Positions 43,219-54,029 of a stretch of DNA of 64,000 nucleotides are shown here, in pieces. The notes under the pieces were generated by a model that was not told where the DNA came from, did no database searches, and worked only from the letters and a program-made list of their open reading frames with translations. A program made the translations under genes and the position numbers. Within the stretch, counting starts at the first letter, position 1. Every line of letters begins with the position of its first letter. This DNA is from Phaeophleospora eucalypticola (lineage: Eukaryota; Ascomycota; Dothideomycetes; Mycosphaerellales; Mycosphaerellaceae): contig JAKLNG010000008.1 of NCBI GenBank assembly GCA_022814565.1, forward strand, positions 1,178,001-1,242,000, read 5' to 3'.

Positions 43219-45111
43219 CTAGGAAGTCGGGTAAGCGCATTGCGTCCCATTCTGCGTACAGAATGGCATCTGAATCGGCTCCGCGCCGACTCCTCTTGCC
43301 ACCAGCCTTTCCCTCATCTCCGCCAGTCTCGGGCTCGCTTCAACCTGCGAGCGATTTTGGCCTGAAGCGTCTTTGGCTCCGCTCCAGAGAACTTCACCAG
43401 CGGCGCATGCACGAGGCCAGACCTAGGACATCATTAGCATGGAATCTGGAGTGAAGAGAAAGGGCATTTTCTCACCATCTTGTCGAGATTGACAGTGTCC
43501 GTCTGCTCGCTCCATATATGCGTCTCGCCGCCAATGACCAAATGTTGCAAGTCTTTCGGCACGCCCTGGAGTGGGTCATAGCTGTACATCACACGCCAGT
43601 TGTGGAGAGGCGCGCAGTAGTCGTTGAAGGGCCAGAAGCCGGCGGCGTTGGAGGGGTAGAAGTCGAGCCATTGGCCCTGAAACGCATTAGTACGAGGTTG
43701 GGAAGACACTGAGGAATCAGACAATGGAGCTTACCTTGCCACAATCGAGGTACCAATAGTTGTAGTTTCCAGCCAGAGCCTGGTAACCCTTCTTCACAGT
43801 CTGCGAGACAGCTTCGTCGCTTTGCCATGTTTGAACAACGGTGTTGTTAGGGAGCGTCAGATTCCACTGCAAGAGCATCTCTTCCCAGACTAAAGGAGTG
43901 AGGCCATACTTCCCAGTGACCTGCTTCATGTTGCGGTCCATGTACTTCTGCATCAGAGGCTGGAGGACCTTGCTATCGTTGGTGCGGACGGTGTCGTCGA
44001 GGTTGTAGGCGTTCATGTTGACTTCGTCGCCGCCGAGGTGGAAGTAGCTGGTTGTGGACTTGACACGCGGGAGCCAGTCGTCGAAGAGCTTGTCGAGGAA
44101 GCTGTATACTTTGGTCGAGTTGAGCTTCAGTGTTCCGCAGGGTGGCTCGGCGCAGTAGGTCGTCCAGTCGGGCTGCTCGTTGAAAGCTGCGATGAGGTCT
44201 GGGTGGGAGAACCAGATGGACGAAGTGTGGCCAGGGTTGTCGAATTCTGTGACCACATTGACCCCGAGAAGTGCGCCGTACTCTTGCAGCGCCTTGAAGT
44301 CTTGCACACTGTATTTCTGGAAGTCGACGTAGGCACCCTTCTCCGCGAGCTCGGGCATCGCTGGAATCTCAATAGGCCAGGACTGAGCGTCTGTCACATG
44401 CCAATGCAGGCGATTGAACTTGTTGTACGCGAGAGCATCTACAGTTCGGTACATGTCGGCCATAGGCTTGAACGTTCGGGATGTGTCGACGTTGAGCCCG
44501 CGCCACTTAAACTTGGGAGAGTCTTTGATGAACACAGGTGCTTTATCAGTGTACACGCCTCCCTTTGTGTGCTTGTAGAAGAGCTGGGTAAAGCTCGTCA
44601 GGCCATAGAGGATGCCGATCTCCGAGTTGGCGGTCACAGTCGCTTTCCCTTCTTGTGTCACTTCGAGAGTGTACGACTCGTCGACGTCGGAATTGTTTGC
44701 CGCGGTGTCAGGGCCATTCTGGGCAAGGTTGATCGTCGAGATGTACGTCTTGTCGTCTGTCTGCGGCTCAAAGTTGGATAGGCGAGGTCTTAACTTCCAG
44801 GGAACGAAGTTTTTGTTGAATAAAGTGTCGTAAGTTCTCTCGATAGCACTCGTAATGATGCGCGGTGCTCCAGCAGTTCCATTCCCGGCTCCTTGTCCAT
44901 AGCCTTGCGGTTTCTGCTCGCCATAAGTAAGAATCGTGGATCTTGCACTGGAGAAAGAAGGGAAGCTCACGTGTCCAGGTCCGCTGTAGGAGATCTTAAC
45001 CTTGCTCTCATCTATCCAAAGCACCTTCTCGCCAGACGTGTATTGCGAGGGAAGAGGCCATACAGCTTGAGCAGTGGCGGCCAAAGCGGCCAATGCAGCT
45101 AGCGCTCTCAT
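43219..45111 (-). CDS. Secreted beta-N-acetylhexosaminidase (GH20)
   Basis: Exons 43735-45111, 43476-43676 and 43219-43422, with 58 and 53 bp introns, give 593 aa. A signal peptide (1-16, M-R-A-L-A-A-L-A-A-L) is followed by the N-terminal GH20b domain and the catalytic barrel. Landmarks are W-R-G-L-N-V-D-T-S-R (about 203-212), L-H-W-H-V-T-D-A-Q-S-W-P (235-246) and catalytic Asp362-Glu363 in H-L-G-G-D-E-V-N. The last exons supply W-L-D-F-Y-P, G-G-E-T-H-I-W-S-E-Q-T-D and the C-terminal cysteine pair. It cleaves terminal GlcNAc from chitin oligomers, completing chitin breakdown after endochitinases. Several N-glycosylation sequons are present. Confidence 0.95.
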
Positions 45112-46146
45112 GGCGGCGCGATGAGATGCTCAAAGACGAAGAGATGCGCTATAAGAATGGTGGAGAGTGTGGTTGAGAGAGGTGAAGTCGAAATCGAAGT
45201 TGGAGAGTTTCAGCGGCAGGCGCAGGAGGAAAAGTGGTTGGCCGTTGCAGGCTATGGCCTCGTGTCAGAGGGCGGGGGGTTCCTGGGCCTTAAACGAGCG
45301 AGGATGCTCATCAATGCACCTCAGCGATGATCGTAGCGGATATTCGATAGCCTGATGAGATGCCCCTCAATCTTGAACGGGCAGGCGTTGCTGCAAGGCT
45401 GAACAGAACGGTTGCGAGCTTCCTATACCCGCGCGCCTTGAAAGTTGGTATACGCCTCCTCCGGTGCGACGACGATTTAATCGCGGAATGCTGCCAGCAT
45501 CCGCCGATGTTGCTTCTCGGCGGGCGGCAACAAAGGAAAGGATCGTGGCAGTGGCACCATTGCCGCTTGCCCTCCCGCCGCCCTCCCGACTCCTTCGGCA
45601 TCGCGAGATGATGTGATCGTGCATGTTGCCAGGGGCTTTGACCAATCAGAGCGCTGCATCTGATTCAATACGAACAATCGCCTTGTTCTGCTCTCGGAAA
45701 CACCATCTCTTTCTTTCTCAGACTGCAGATTTTGGCAAAAGAGAGTGTCGGTACAGTTGTACGATGATGTGCCGTCCGATCCAGGCGCGTGGGCCCTTGT
45801 GCGCCGCGGATCTGGGGCGTGTTGCACTGAGTGGAGCAGGAACAAACCGAGTCTTGTACCTTGTCGCACTTGAACAATACAGCAAGGAATCGCTGTCGGA
45901 AGAATGCCTACTCTCCCTGACGGTGCGAGAATAGAACGAATTCGGCCCTAACAAGGGCTCGATGGATCATGAAGAGACTTCACCTTGCGTCTGTGTGAAA
46001 ATGCAATCACATCCGGAATTTATATTCTCGACAGCACAAGACGGTAGGCTGCATAGAACCGCGGAAACACGTTCGGAACAATGCACCCTCCCGTCGCCTT
46101 GCAAGGAGCAAACATGGCTCGTCATACATTGCTATCTCGCGCTGTC
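45112..46146. other. Intergenic region, no supported gene
   Basis: About 1.03 kb between the GH20 start and the GH43 stop, with several overlapping ORFs on both strands and none with motifs. It includes the GH20 promoter. Confidence 0.5.
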
Positions 46147-47259
46147 TCAAAACATCTTCATGCTTACGTTCTGCCCGCTTGGTGCTGCATATGGCCCGTA
46201 ACCAGGCCGAGGGAAGTTGGGCGTTCCGTCGCTGTTCCAGGTAAACTTCTGTGCGCGGATGCTTCTCGCGCTCCATCCATTGAAGGGGTTGACCATGCCA
46301 TGGTAGACGATCCAGTCCTCCTTGCCGTCTGGGCTGGTCGTGAAGCTGGCGTGGCCGACTCCGTACGCCTTTTCGAGTGCATTTTGGTAGAACACGCAGC
46401 CCTCGTTGTTCTTGCGCCAGTCCTGGACATTCATCGGGTCGTCTCCTACAAGTTCCAGCTGACCAAGGCAGTAGTTGCGGTTGTCGCTTCGCGCAGCACT
46501 GTAGATCACGAATTGCTGGCCGGTCTGCGGGTTGTTGAGCTGCTGTGGCCCTTCGTTGCTGGAGAGCCGCACATTCTCAGACCGACCATACGGCGTCTTC
46601 TCCCACGGATTAGACGGCACTGAGAGGATCTGTCTTTCAGTGACGTTCGACTCCACTGTCCAAGGGTTGCTCATTTTGGTGATACAAAGATTGGCCGGCC
46701 AGCTCACGTAAGCAGAATACCAACATGAGTAGATGTGGTACAGTCCAGTCGAGTGCTGAAAGTACGTCCCATCGATAGCAAACTGATCATAAGTGTTCAG
46801 CTGGCTCTTGAGGGTGTAGTTGCTCGTCCACGGATCGGATGTACTGCCTTCCAAAACGTACATCCGATGGTTAACAGCAGGACAGTCGAATGTGCACAGC
46901 ATGTCGATCTCCTTTGGAGGTGTATCGCTGTTCGGGTCTGCTGTGAAGATGATGTACCATTTGTCGTCGATTTGGTGCAGCTCAGGCGCCCAAAGGTCGG
47001 TCGAGTAGTCCTCGCCTTTGGGTGGCACGAAAGCGGCCTTCATCTCTGCGTTGTCCCAGCCTGTCAAGCTCGGGCTTCTCCACATGGTGATGTTGTCGGT
47101 CGTAGTGTAGAGGAGATAGTACATGCCATCATGGCGTATCATCCACGGGTCGGCGCCAGATGGGACGATGGGGTTCATGAAGGTAGCAGAGCTGTTCGTC
47201 TGAGCGAAGGCCAGGCCGAGAAAGGCCACGAGAAGGGCGGCCAGGCTTGAGAAGTCCAT
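46147..47259 (-). CDS. Secreted GH43-family glycosidase (arabinofuranosidase/xylosidase type)
   Basis: A single-exon ORF of 370 aa from the ATG at 47259, which opens directly into a signal peptide (M-D-F-S-S-L-A-A-L-L-V-A-F-L-G-L-A-F-A). The alternative ATG at 47322 would put 21 residues before it and start within a few bases of the TATA-like motif, so it is disfavoured. The five-bladed propeller has the GH43 triad: general base Asp37 in S-G-A-D-P-W, Asp163 in A-I-D-G-T-Y-F and acid Glu236 in N-E-G-P-Q. W-A-P-E-L-H and G-H-A-S-F are also typical. It removes arabinose or xylose side groups from plant hemicellulose; exact specificity is not determinable. Confidence 0.92.
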   Translation of the reverse strand: MDFSSLAALLVAFLGLAFAQTNSSATFMNPIVPSGADPWMIRHDGMYYLLYTTTDNITMWRSPSLTGWDNAEMKAAFVPPKGEDYSTDLWAPELHQIDDKWYIIFTADPNSDTPPKEIDMLCTFDCPAVNHRMYVLEGSTSDPWTSNYTLKSQLNTYDQFAIDGTYFQHSTGLYHIYSCWYSAYVSWPANLCITKMSNPWTVESNVTERQILSVPSNPWEKTPYGRSENVRLSSNEGPQQLNNPQTGQQFVIYSAARSDNRNYCLGQLELVGDDPMNVQDWRKNNEGCVFYQNALEKAYGVGHASFTTSPDGKEDWIVYHGMVNPFNGWSARSIRAQKFTWNSDGTPNFPRPGYGPYAAPSGQNVSMKMF

Positions 47260-47328
47260 GGTGGCCAAAGTGAAGTAGTCTGAGAGGAGGGAAGACGGGA
47301 AGGTGACATTCATGTCAGCCACGAGGTG

Positions 47329-47337
47329 GTTATATAC
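47329..47337 (-). promoter_or_regulatory. TATA-like box upstream of GH43
   Basis: TATATAACC on the minus strand, about 70-77 bases before the chosen ATG. The spacing fits a fungal TATA box and argues for the ATG at 47259. Confidence 0.4.
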
Positions 47338-47767
47338 TTACCGGGATGCGGCATCTGAAGGATTCACTCAGGTTGACGGTAGGCTGGGATCTCCACATGC
47401 GATGCGCCTAAGTGCGGAGGTGATGCTTGGAAGTTAGGTCTCCAAGGGACCGCGTCTGCTGTGCTCGTGAATGACAATCTTCTGCAGCGCGACGAAGCAG
47501 TCGAACGAAAGATTTCGTCGACTTCGTGATGATGTGCAATCGATTGAAAGGTTGCTTGCTCCTTGCAATAACAATCTGTCGTGGGTTTGATGAAGGTGTC
47601 AGGCCGCGGGAAGAGACAAGAAGTTCGGGACTTGTTCCCCACATCGGCTATTCTCCACAACACGTGCCGTGCGGGTCGGGCGAAGAGTTCCGGCATGGTC
47701 CGTGCTTTTGGAGATGCAAGAAGTCCATGAAATGTTGGATCTCTCTCCAGCGACAACGCCGTCCACG
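47338..47767. promoter_or_regulatory. Divergent promoter region (GH43 / RED-like)
   Basis: 430 bp with no other gene. The RED-like frame is open upstream to 47669, but the first 33 codons do not look conserved. Confidence 0.4.
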
Positions 47768-49330
47768 ATGAACAACGACGCCTTCCGGAAGCTCGTGTCC
47801 GCGACGCCGTCTAATCACAAAGATGGCTCTCCCACCGAAAAGCCGAGTGGTCTGGGCACAAGGAAGATGGCATTTGGAATGACACCGCGTCCCGGCAAAG
47901 CACCTTCAAATGCGGACTTCGCGCGTCAAGTTCGCGAACAGCATGCCTCCTTCCGACCTACGAAGAAATTCAAGTCAGTTGCACCAAAAGGGAGCAAGTT
48001 TGCAGCCGGGTACACGGACAGAGCCAAGGCACGGCAGGAAGCAGAAGACGAGGAAGACGACAAGGCGAGCCGGATTAAGGCCCTTGAGGAGCAGGTGAAG
48101 CTCGGTCAGCTTGCTCCGGAGACGTTTGAGGCGCTGCGAGATCAAATCACAGGCGGCGATGCATCGAGCACACATCTGGTCAAAGGTTTAGACCGGCAGC
48201 TACTCGAGCGAGTGCGTCGTGGTGAAGATGTGCTTGGCCTAGGAGAAGGCAAGGGCGAGAGTGCGCCACTGGATGTGGACGATGAACTTGATAGGTTGGA
48301 AGAGCAAGAGGTCCAGGCAGTTGAGAGGAAGAAAGAGGAGAAGAAAGGCAACAAGGCAGTTGCGGGCGTCAAGCGGACACGAGACGAGATCATGGCCGAG
48401 CTGAAAGCGCAACGAAAGGCTGCTGCTGAGGCAAAAGCTGCGGCTGCTCCTCAATTTGACAGTCGGTGGAAGAAGGTGGGCGAAAAGGACAAACCTCGGA
48501 TCGAAATCGATCGCAAGGGTCGAGAGGTGCTCATAACGGTCGATGAAGACGGCAACGTCAAGAAGAAGATACGAAAGGTTCCGACAGCAGGCAAAGACGA
48601 GCTGGCCCCAGGTCTGGATCCGCAGAAGCCCGTTCTTGGCGCCGATGCGGTGATGCCAGAATCCAAGCCATCAAACCCCGAGCCTGAAGAAGACGATGAC
48701 GATATCTTCGAGGGCGTTGGGACCGAGTACGATCCTCTGGCTGGCCTTGACGACAGCGATGACAGTGATGAGGATCAAGAAGCAGACTCAGCGCCGAAGG
48801 AGAAACAGCAGCCGGCCGTGGCATCGCGAACGGAAGCCGACGTCGAACAATCGAAATCTCCAGATGCAGAGCCGAAAGCACCTCGCAGTTACTTCAAAGA
48901 CTCCGGAAACACCTCTGAAGAGACACAAGCCGACCGATTCAAGGGAATTGAGAATGTGCTCAAGAAGGCAGCTAAGATGGATAGCCCAGGCGAAGATGAA
49001 ATTGAAGATCGTGAGGGTGAGAGCAAGGAAGATCGCGAGGCCAGACTTGCCAAGCGTGCGAAGATGTTGCAGCAGCAAGATCGAGATATGGATGACATGG
49101 ACGTTGGATTCGGAGGCAGTCGGTTCGAGGATGAAGAAGAAGGGGGCGACTCAAAGATTCGTCTGTCAGAGTGGAAGGGTGGAGCTGCCGCAGGTGATGA
49201 TGGCTGGGAGGAAGATGACAAGAAAGGCGAAAAGAAGAAGCGCAAGCCGAAGAAACGGAAAGGCGACGTCAACAACGCTGCTGATATCATGCGCGTGATC
49301 GAGGGCCGCAAAGGTGGCGGAAGCAAATGA
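47768..49330 (+). CDS. RED/IK-like spliceosomal protein
   Basis: An intronless ORF of 520 aa from the ATG at 47768. M-N-N-D-A-F-R-K-L-V fits the family start better than the in-frame upstream ATG at 47669. The RED N-terminal domain covers about residues 45-160, with F-A-R-Q-V-R-E-Q-H, Y-T-D-R-A-K-A-R-Q-E, a D-E-E-D-D acidic stretch and H-L-V-K-G-L-D-R-Q-L-L-E-R-V-R. The remainder is highly charged and disordered, with acidic runs and a basic C-terminal tail (K-K-K-R-K-P-K-K-R-K) that is probably a nuclear signal. RED/IK is a component of the spliceosomal B complex, so a nuclear pre-mRNA splicing role is expected. Confidence 0.88.
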   Translation: MNNDAFRKLVSATPSNHKDGSPTEKPSGLGTRKMAFGMTPRPGKAPSNADFARQVREQHASFRPTKKFKSVAPKGSKFAAGYTDRAKARQEAEDEEDDKASRIKALEEQVKLGQLAPETFEALRDQITGGDASSTHLVKGLDRQLLERVRRGEDVLGLGEGKGESAPLDVDDELDRLEEQEVQAVERKKEEKKGNKAVAGVKRTRDEIMAELKAQRKAAAEAKAAAAPQFDSRWKKVGEKDKPRIEIDRKGREVLITVDEDGNVKKKIRKVPTAGKDELAPGLDPQKPVLGADAVMPESKPSNPEPEEDDDDIFEGVGTEYDPLAGLDDSDDSDEDQEADSAPKEKQQPAVASRTEADVEQSKSPDAEPKAPRSYFKDSGNTSEETQADRFKGIENVLKKAAKMDSPGEDEIEDREGESKEDREARLAKRAKMLQQQDRDMDDMDVGFGGSRFEDEEEGGDSKIRLSEWKGGAAAGDDGWEEDDKKGEKKKRKPKKRKGDVNNAADIMRVIEGRKGGGSK

Positions 49331-49687
49331 GTTTGCAATTCAGTTCAAAGGCATAGTTGAGCCACATCTGACCATTTGCTAGGCATCGATCAGATCTCGT
49401 TATCTCCAACGGCTCTCGTGTGGTCAATTCCAACTGCGCGCATCCCGGGGCGCCAATCAACTTGTCATGACTGAGAGGTCAGAGAAGAGCAATTCCAGCA
49501 CACGGACAGGTTTGCGGGGTGTCATATCAATGTCAACAGACATTCTTCTGCTACTTGGAAGTAAGTTGTACGCAACATGCTGTAAGTATCTCAACCTCTC
49601 CCTCAACCTCAACTTTACATTATTTACTCTATTGGATCTATTCTACCTATCGTCATCAGCGTTCATCGTTCCAGCTCGTATGCACGT
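49331..49687. other. Intergenic between convergent genes
   Basis: About 357 bp holding the 3' UTRs of the RED-like and MFS genes. Nothing else seen. Confidence 0.5.
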
Positions 49688-51660
49688 TTACGACTCAGCG
49701 AATTTACTCCTCTTCCTCAGGCTTGCACCAAAGAAGTACAAGAAGTAAATGCCGACGCAGCAGCCACAGCAAAGGAACCCAAGAAGGCTGACTCCCCAAT
49801 CGATTCCCAAATTTTCGAACATGGGAATAGAGAACAAAATCGCTGAAGCAGCCAACATCGCCCTGGAAAGCCCATTCGCGGCAAAGAGCGAGCTGATGTA
49901 CCGCGGATAGCAGAATGGCAGGTAAATGAGCACACACTGCGCGATGATGAAATTGCCCATCATCGACAGGGTGACCCCAATCATTGGAACGATCCAATGG
50001 ATTGAAGGGCGCGACGTCCAAGCGAAGATGAACAGCCCGACCGGAATAAGCAGCGTTGCGATGAGACCTGGGGCGAGTCGCGCCTCCGGCGGGACGTTCT
50101 CCAGTTGCATCTTTGCTATCTGCTTGTCGGCGATGAAGTAGAAGTATCCACACCATACGATTACGGCAAGGATACAACCGACAGCGATGGAGAGGAACGC
50201 TACGCCCATGACGCCGAAGCTGAAGTGGTAGACTTCGCCGAAGACCATGGGGAAGGACTCAAAGAAGGAGTAGTAGATGCCGTACACCAGCCTACGAAGC
50301 CGTTAGCTTGGCGGTCATGCGAGGCCATTGCGATGATGACTTACCCAAGGTACACGGTCGTGAACAACACAGCTGGATCCTTGAGGTTGATCTCCCAAGG
50401 CTTGATCAGCGCAAAGTACAACTCTTGCCTTGGGTTCTTGTTGCGTGAGCGGATCTCAGACTCCGCCATGAGATCCGAGCGGCCGGTGAGCTTTCGCAGC
50501 CGCTGGGCTCTGGCAAGCAGGATCCGATCTGATGATGTTTCGGGGAAGAAGAAGAGCATGACGAGGAAAATTGGTCCCGCGATCCAGAGGGTTTCCCAGA
50601 ATGGCCAGCGCCATCCCTTGGCCTGCGCGGCGAAGTTGCTGATAAGAGGGCCGATGGACTGAGCACAGATCAGTGGTGAGTGATATGTGATCTCAAGGGA
50701 TACTCACAGGACCGGCAGATGCACCTCCTGCCCAGATTGCGATCGCGTAGGGCAGTTGCATTCCTTCAACTGCCGTCAGCGATGGTTGAGTATTGAGTCT
50801 TATTTCGGCGACTCACCTGTACAAAAGTCGCCGTAGCTGGCACCCCCGGCGGCGAGAGCAGGCGAGCCCGCAACACCCAACAGGAATCGCAACACAAGCA
50901 TACCCGCATAATTGTCCACCAGTGCAATGGGCACGCACAGCACCACGAAGAAGAAGAACCCGATCAAGAAAGGCGGGTTTCTCCCAATCCACGGAATCTC
51001 CGAAAGAGGACTCATGATCAACGGTCCCAGCCCGTATCCGATGACATAGATTGATAGTCCAACAGAGGCGCCGATGCGGCTGAGACTCCACATTTCCATC
51101 ATGGTCGGGATACTCGCGGTGTAAAGCGAGGCTGCGATGTAAATGGCGAGAGTGTACAGAAGGACGATCAGACCCGTCCAGAGCTTCTTGCCGTTGCTCC
51201 AGTTGTGAGGATTCTCTTGGTCGGTGTCGGAATACCAGGTTACGACGGTGAAACCAGACATCGTCTTGTGGACATCCGGCAACTGCTGTTCGAGCTTCTC
51301 GATGTCTTTCTCTTCGTCTTCAAATCCGAGCTGGCTCGAGCTGGCGTTGCCGTGAAGAGAGGTTGCCAGTCTTGAGATTGGCGGGTATAGCTCCTCTTTT
51401 TCCTCTCCATTGTTGACTACGTCCACTACCTCCGGCTTCTCCAAATCCTTCTCTTCTTCTGAGGCAGCGTCATCGCTCGCAGCATCTCCAAGATTAGACG
51501 GAGCCTTGAGAGATGTCGTCGTTGTCTCTGGCGGCACGGAAAATCGATAAATTTCTGGAACCTCGAACCCCGCAAGCTCTTCCGGATACTTGGGAAACTG
51601 GCCGCGCGTGGCAATCCTTAGGAGACGCCCAAAAAAGGAATCACGAACGAGGTCGTACAT
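49688..51660 (-). CDS. MFS multidrug transporter, DHA1 family
   Basis: Four exons (50817-51660, 50708-50769, 50345-50658, 49688-50291), with introns of 47, 49 and 53 bp, give 607 aa. The ATG at 51660 gives M-Y-D-L-V-R-D-S-F-F-G, the standard start of fungal polyamine/fluconazole-type DHA1 exporters; the ORF reaches only a TTG upstream. A long acidic N-terminal cytoplasmic region precedes E-N-P-H-N-W-S and TM1. Later come G-L-G-P-L-I-M-S-P-L-S-E-I-P-W-I-G-R and, after the small exon, W-A-G-G-A-S-A-G-P. The second half shows P-V-G-L-F-I-F-A-W-T-S-R-P and Y-P-R-Y-I-S-S-L-F-A-A-N-G. It likely exports drugs at the plasma membrane. Confidence 0.92.
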
Positions 51661-52608
51661 GCTGGGCAACTCCGCTGTATATTACCCAAACGTCTAAGAA
51701 GGGAATCCAAGGCCACAATCCAAGGCCTCAGAGCGGATGAGTCTTCCAATATAATCCTCCGGACCCAGCCTGCATTGCAAAAGCGTTGTCCGTGCGTGTG
51801 CGAATGCGTTTGTCAGTGCAACGGAGACGGATGTAGTAGCACCATGAGCCCGTTGCCTGCATGTGTAATCCTTACAGCGTGTCCAGCTATCTCGTGCTTT
51901 TGCCTTGGCACGAGGCCATGTCGAGCAGGGGCTCAATGATTCACCGCTTTCGACTGGTTGGTACGATGGCACAACTGCCATTTTCAGCATCAGATCTCTA
52001 TGCAGGGCATTGTTGTTATCGGAGGTATCCGGAGCTATGTCCTTGCACTCACAAGCGGTTGCGTTCCCGATCAGCAAAACAGCAACGATGCTGTCATGCT
52101 GTATAGATATCAGAGGCATGAGCATGGAGTTAGACGGATCTGTCGTCTATGCACCCGAGAGGCGCATAAGCTGCATAAGTTGGGTGTGCAGTATGTCGTA
52201 GTATGAGGCATAATGCATGTCAGCTGAGGTTTTGTCAGCAATGCGGTTGAAACATGATAATCTTGTCTCAGTCGCCATGTGCCAAGAAGGCTCCGTTTGC
52301 TTTTTTGGATCTAGTTCGCACCAGGCACGTGGATCTGCAGGGTCATTGGTGTGCGTCCAAGGCTGAGAATCAACTTCAATGCGAAGAAATGCGAAGTGGA
52401 AAGAGTCAGCGATGAGTGGTGATAAATTGGAGACCTGCAATCCCTCGCGGAAGAACGATTCTCCCGATCCGGGCGATAAGGTTTCAGAGCGTAACCTTCT
52501 TCCCCAAGGTTGTCGTTGTTGACCGCATGTGACAGCTTCCCTTCGTACAACCGCGAATTCCAATGCAGCCGCGTTCCTTTCGACATCTTGCACAACTTCG
52601 ACTCGGCG
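51661..52608. other. Divergent intergenic region
   Basis: About 950 bp between divergent MFS and proline-iminopeptidase-like genes. The peptidase frame is open upstream to 52510 but without conserved sequence. Other ORFs overlap on both strands and are unsupported. Confidence 0.5.
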
Positions 52609-53644
52609 ATGTCAGAGTCAGCACCTTTTCGCGATGGAAAGGCGCCCTTCAAAATCGCCTCTCGTGAAGAGCCCTGCGAAACGTACTACAAGATTTACGG
52701 CGATCACCACGCTTCCACGCCGGTGATTGTCCTGCACGGCGGGCCTGGCTCGGGTCATGAATATGTCGAGCCTTTCAGCGATCTTTGGAAATATTATGGG
52801 ATTCCAGTCATCTTTTACGATCAGATTGGCTGTGCACAATCTACACATCTCAAAGAGACCAAAGGCGACCACTCTTTCTGGCAACCGAGTCTCTTCGTCG
52901 AGGAGTTGGACAATCTGATTCACTTTCTTGGTCTCGATGACACGGCGAACGGACATGAATATCACATTCTCGGCCAGAGCTGGGGAGGCAGCCTTGCTGT
53001 GGAATTTGCCACCCGTCGACCGCCCGGACTGAGAAGGCTCATTCTCGCTGGCGCGAATGCTGCCTTCCCTCTGCTAAGACAAAACCTGTGGGATCTCCTC
53101 AAACAACTCCCAGTAGAAGACCAGGGAGCTATCGAAGAAGCTGCAAAGACCAAGACCTTTTCGGGGAAGCCTTATTTAGAGTCGATGCACAATTTCCTGA
53201 GCACGTTTCTTTGTCGCGGTCGTCCTTTCCCGCCGCCAGAGCTGGCTGCCGATATTGCAAACAATACGGCCGACAGTACTGTTCGTATGACAATGTATGC
53301 CTCTTCCATCCTGCCTTCGATCCCGGTACATTGACATCTTGACAAGGTTTGGCGAATGTCCTTTCGCCATGGACGGCTCTCTGAAAGATTGGGACGGAAC
53401 GCACTTGCTGTCGAATATCAACGTGCCGACTCTCCTTTTCAACGGAGAGCACGACACTGCGCAGTATCGATCGGTTGCTCCATTTTTCGAACACATCCCT
53501 CGAGTGCGGTGGGTAACGCTGTCTGGTGCTAGTCACATGTCACATCTGGATTCGCCCGAGCTGCGCGATGAGACCATGCGCCTGTTTGCACAGTTCTTGA
53601 TGTCAAGTCAAGATATACAGCAATCAGCTGAGGATAGAAAATGA
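52609..53644 (+). CDS. Proline iminopeptidase-like alpha/beta hydrolase (S33)
   Basis: Exons 52609-53294 and 53347-53644 (52 bp intron, GTATGC...ACAAG) give 327 aa. The S33 signature is complete: oxyanion loop H-G-G-P-G-S-G-H (43-50), D-Q-I-G-C-A-Q-S, nucleophile Ser124 in G-Q-S-W-G-G-S, then after the splice Asp265 in G-E-H-D and His292 in A-S-H-M. The family removes N-terminal proline or hydrolyses L-amino-acid amides; fungal members of this length are often annotated L-amino acid amidase. No signal peptide, so cytosolic. The start ATG at 52609 gives the usual short N-terminus. Confidence 0.92.
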
Positions 53645-54029
53645 ACACACGCGTTGGCTGGACCACGGGTGGGGATTGCGAGGGGAGCGCACAGGACCAA
53701 ATTGCATGTAACGGCCTCAAGACATACCTGGGACGACAGTATCAAATTGTAAGCATAGAGATAGATGGGAATAAATGCGGAACGATCAGTCCATCCTCCT
53801 TCCCTCTGCTCGTAAGGCAGAAACGGATGGTAGCCATTCTGCGCCGAACCTCCCCGTCTCTTGCAACATGCGCGACTGGTGGATTCTGGCTGCATTTGTC
53901 ACATTCGCTGTTTACTCTATAGAGGACGAAGAGCGTGTAGTTTGCGCAATGGAATAATCAAATCATCATCGTCTTCACATTGCTTCTGTATTTCATATCT
54001 CCTGTACGTGACGTCCAGATGCCCTGTCT
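53645..54029. other. Intergenic between convergent genes
   Basis: About 385 bp with 3' UTRs of the iminopeptidase-like and MRJP-like genes. Nothing else recognised. Confidence 0.5.

Noticed and set aside
44038..44781. 247-codon ORF antisense to GH20
   Set aside because: Mirror of a conserved coding region. No independent evidence.
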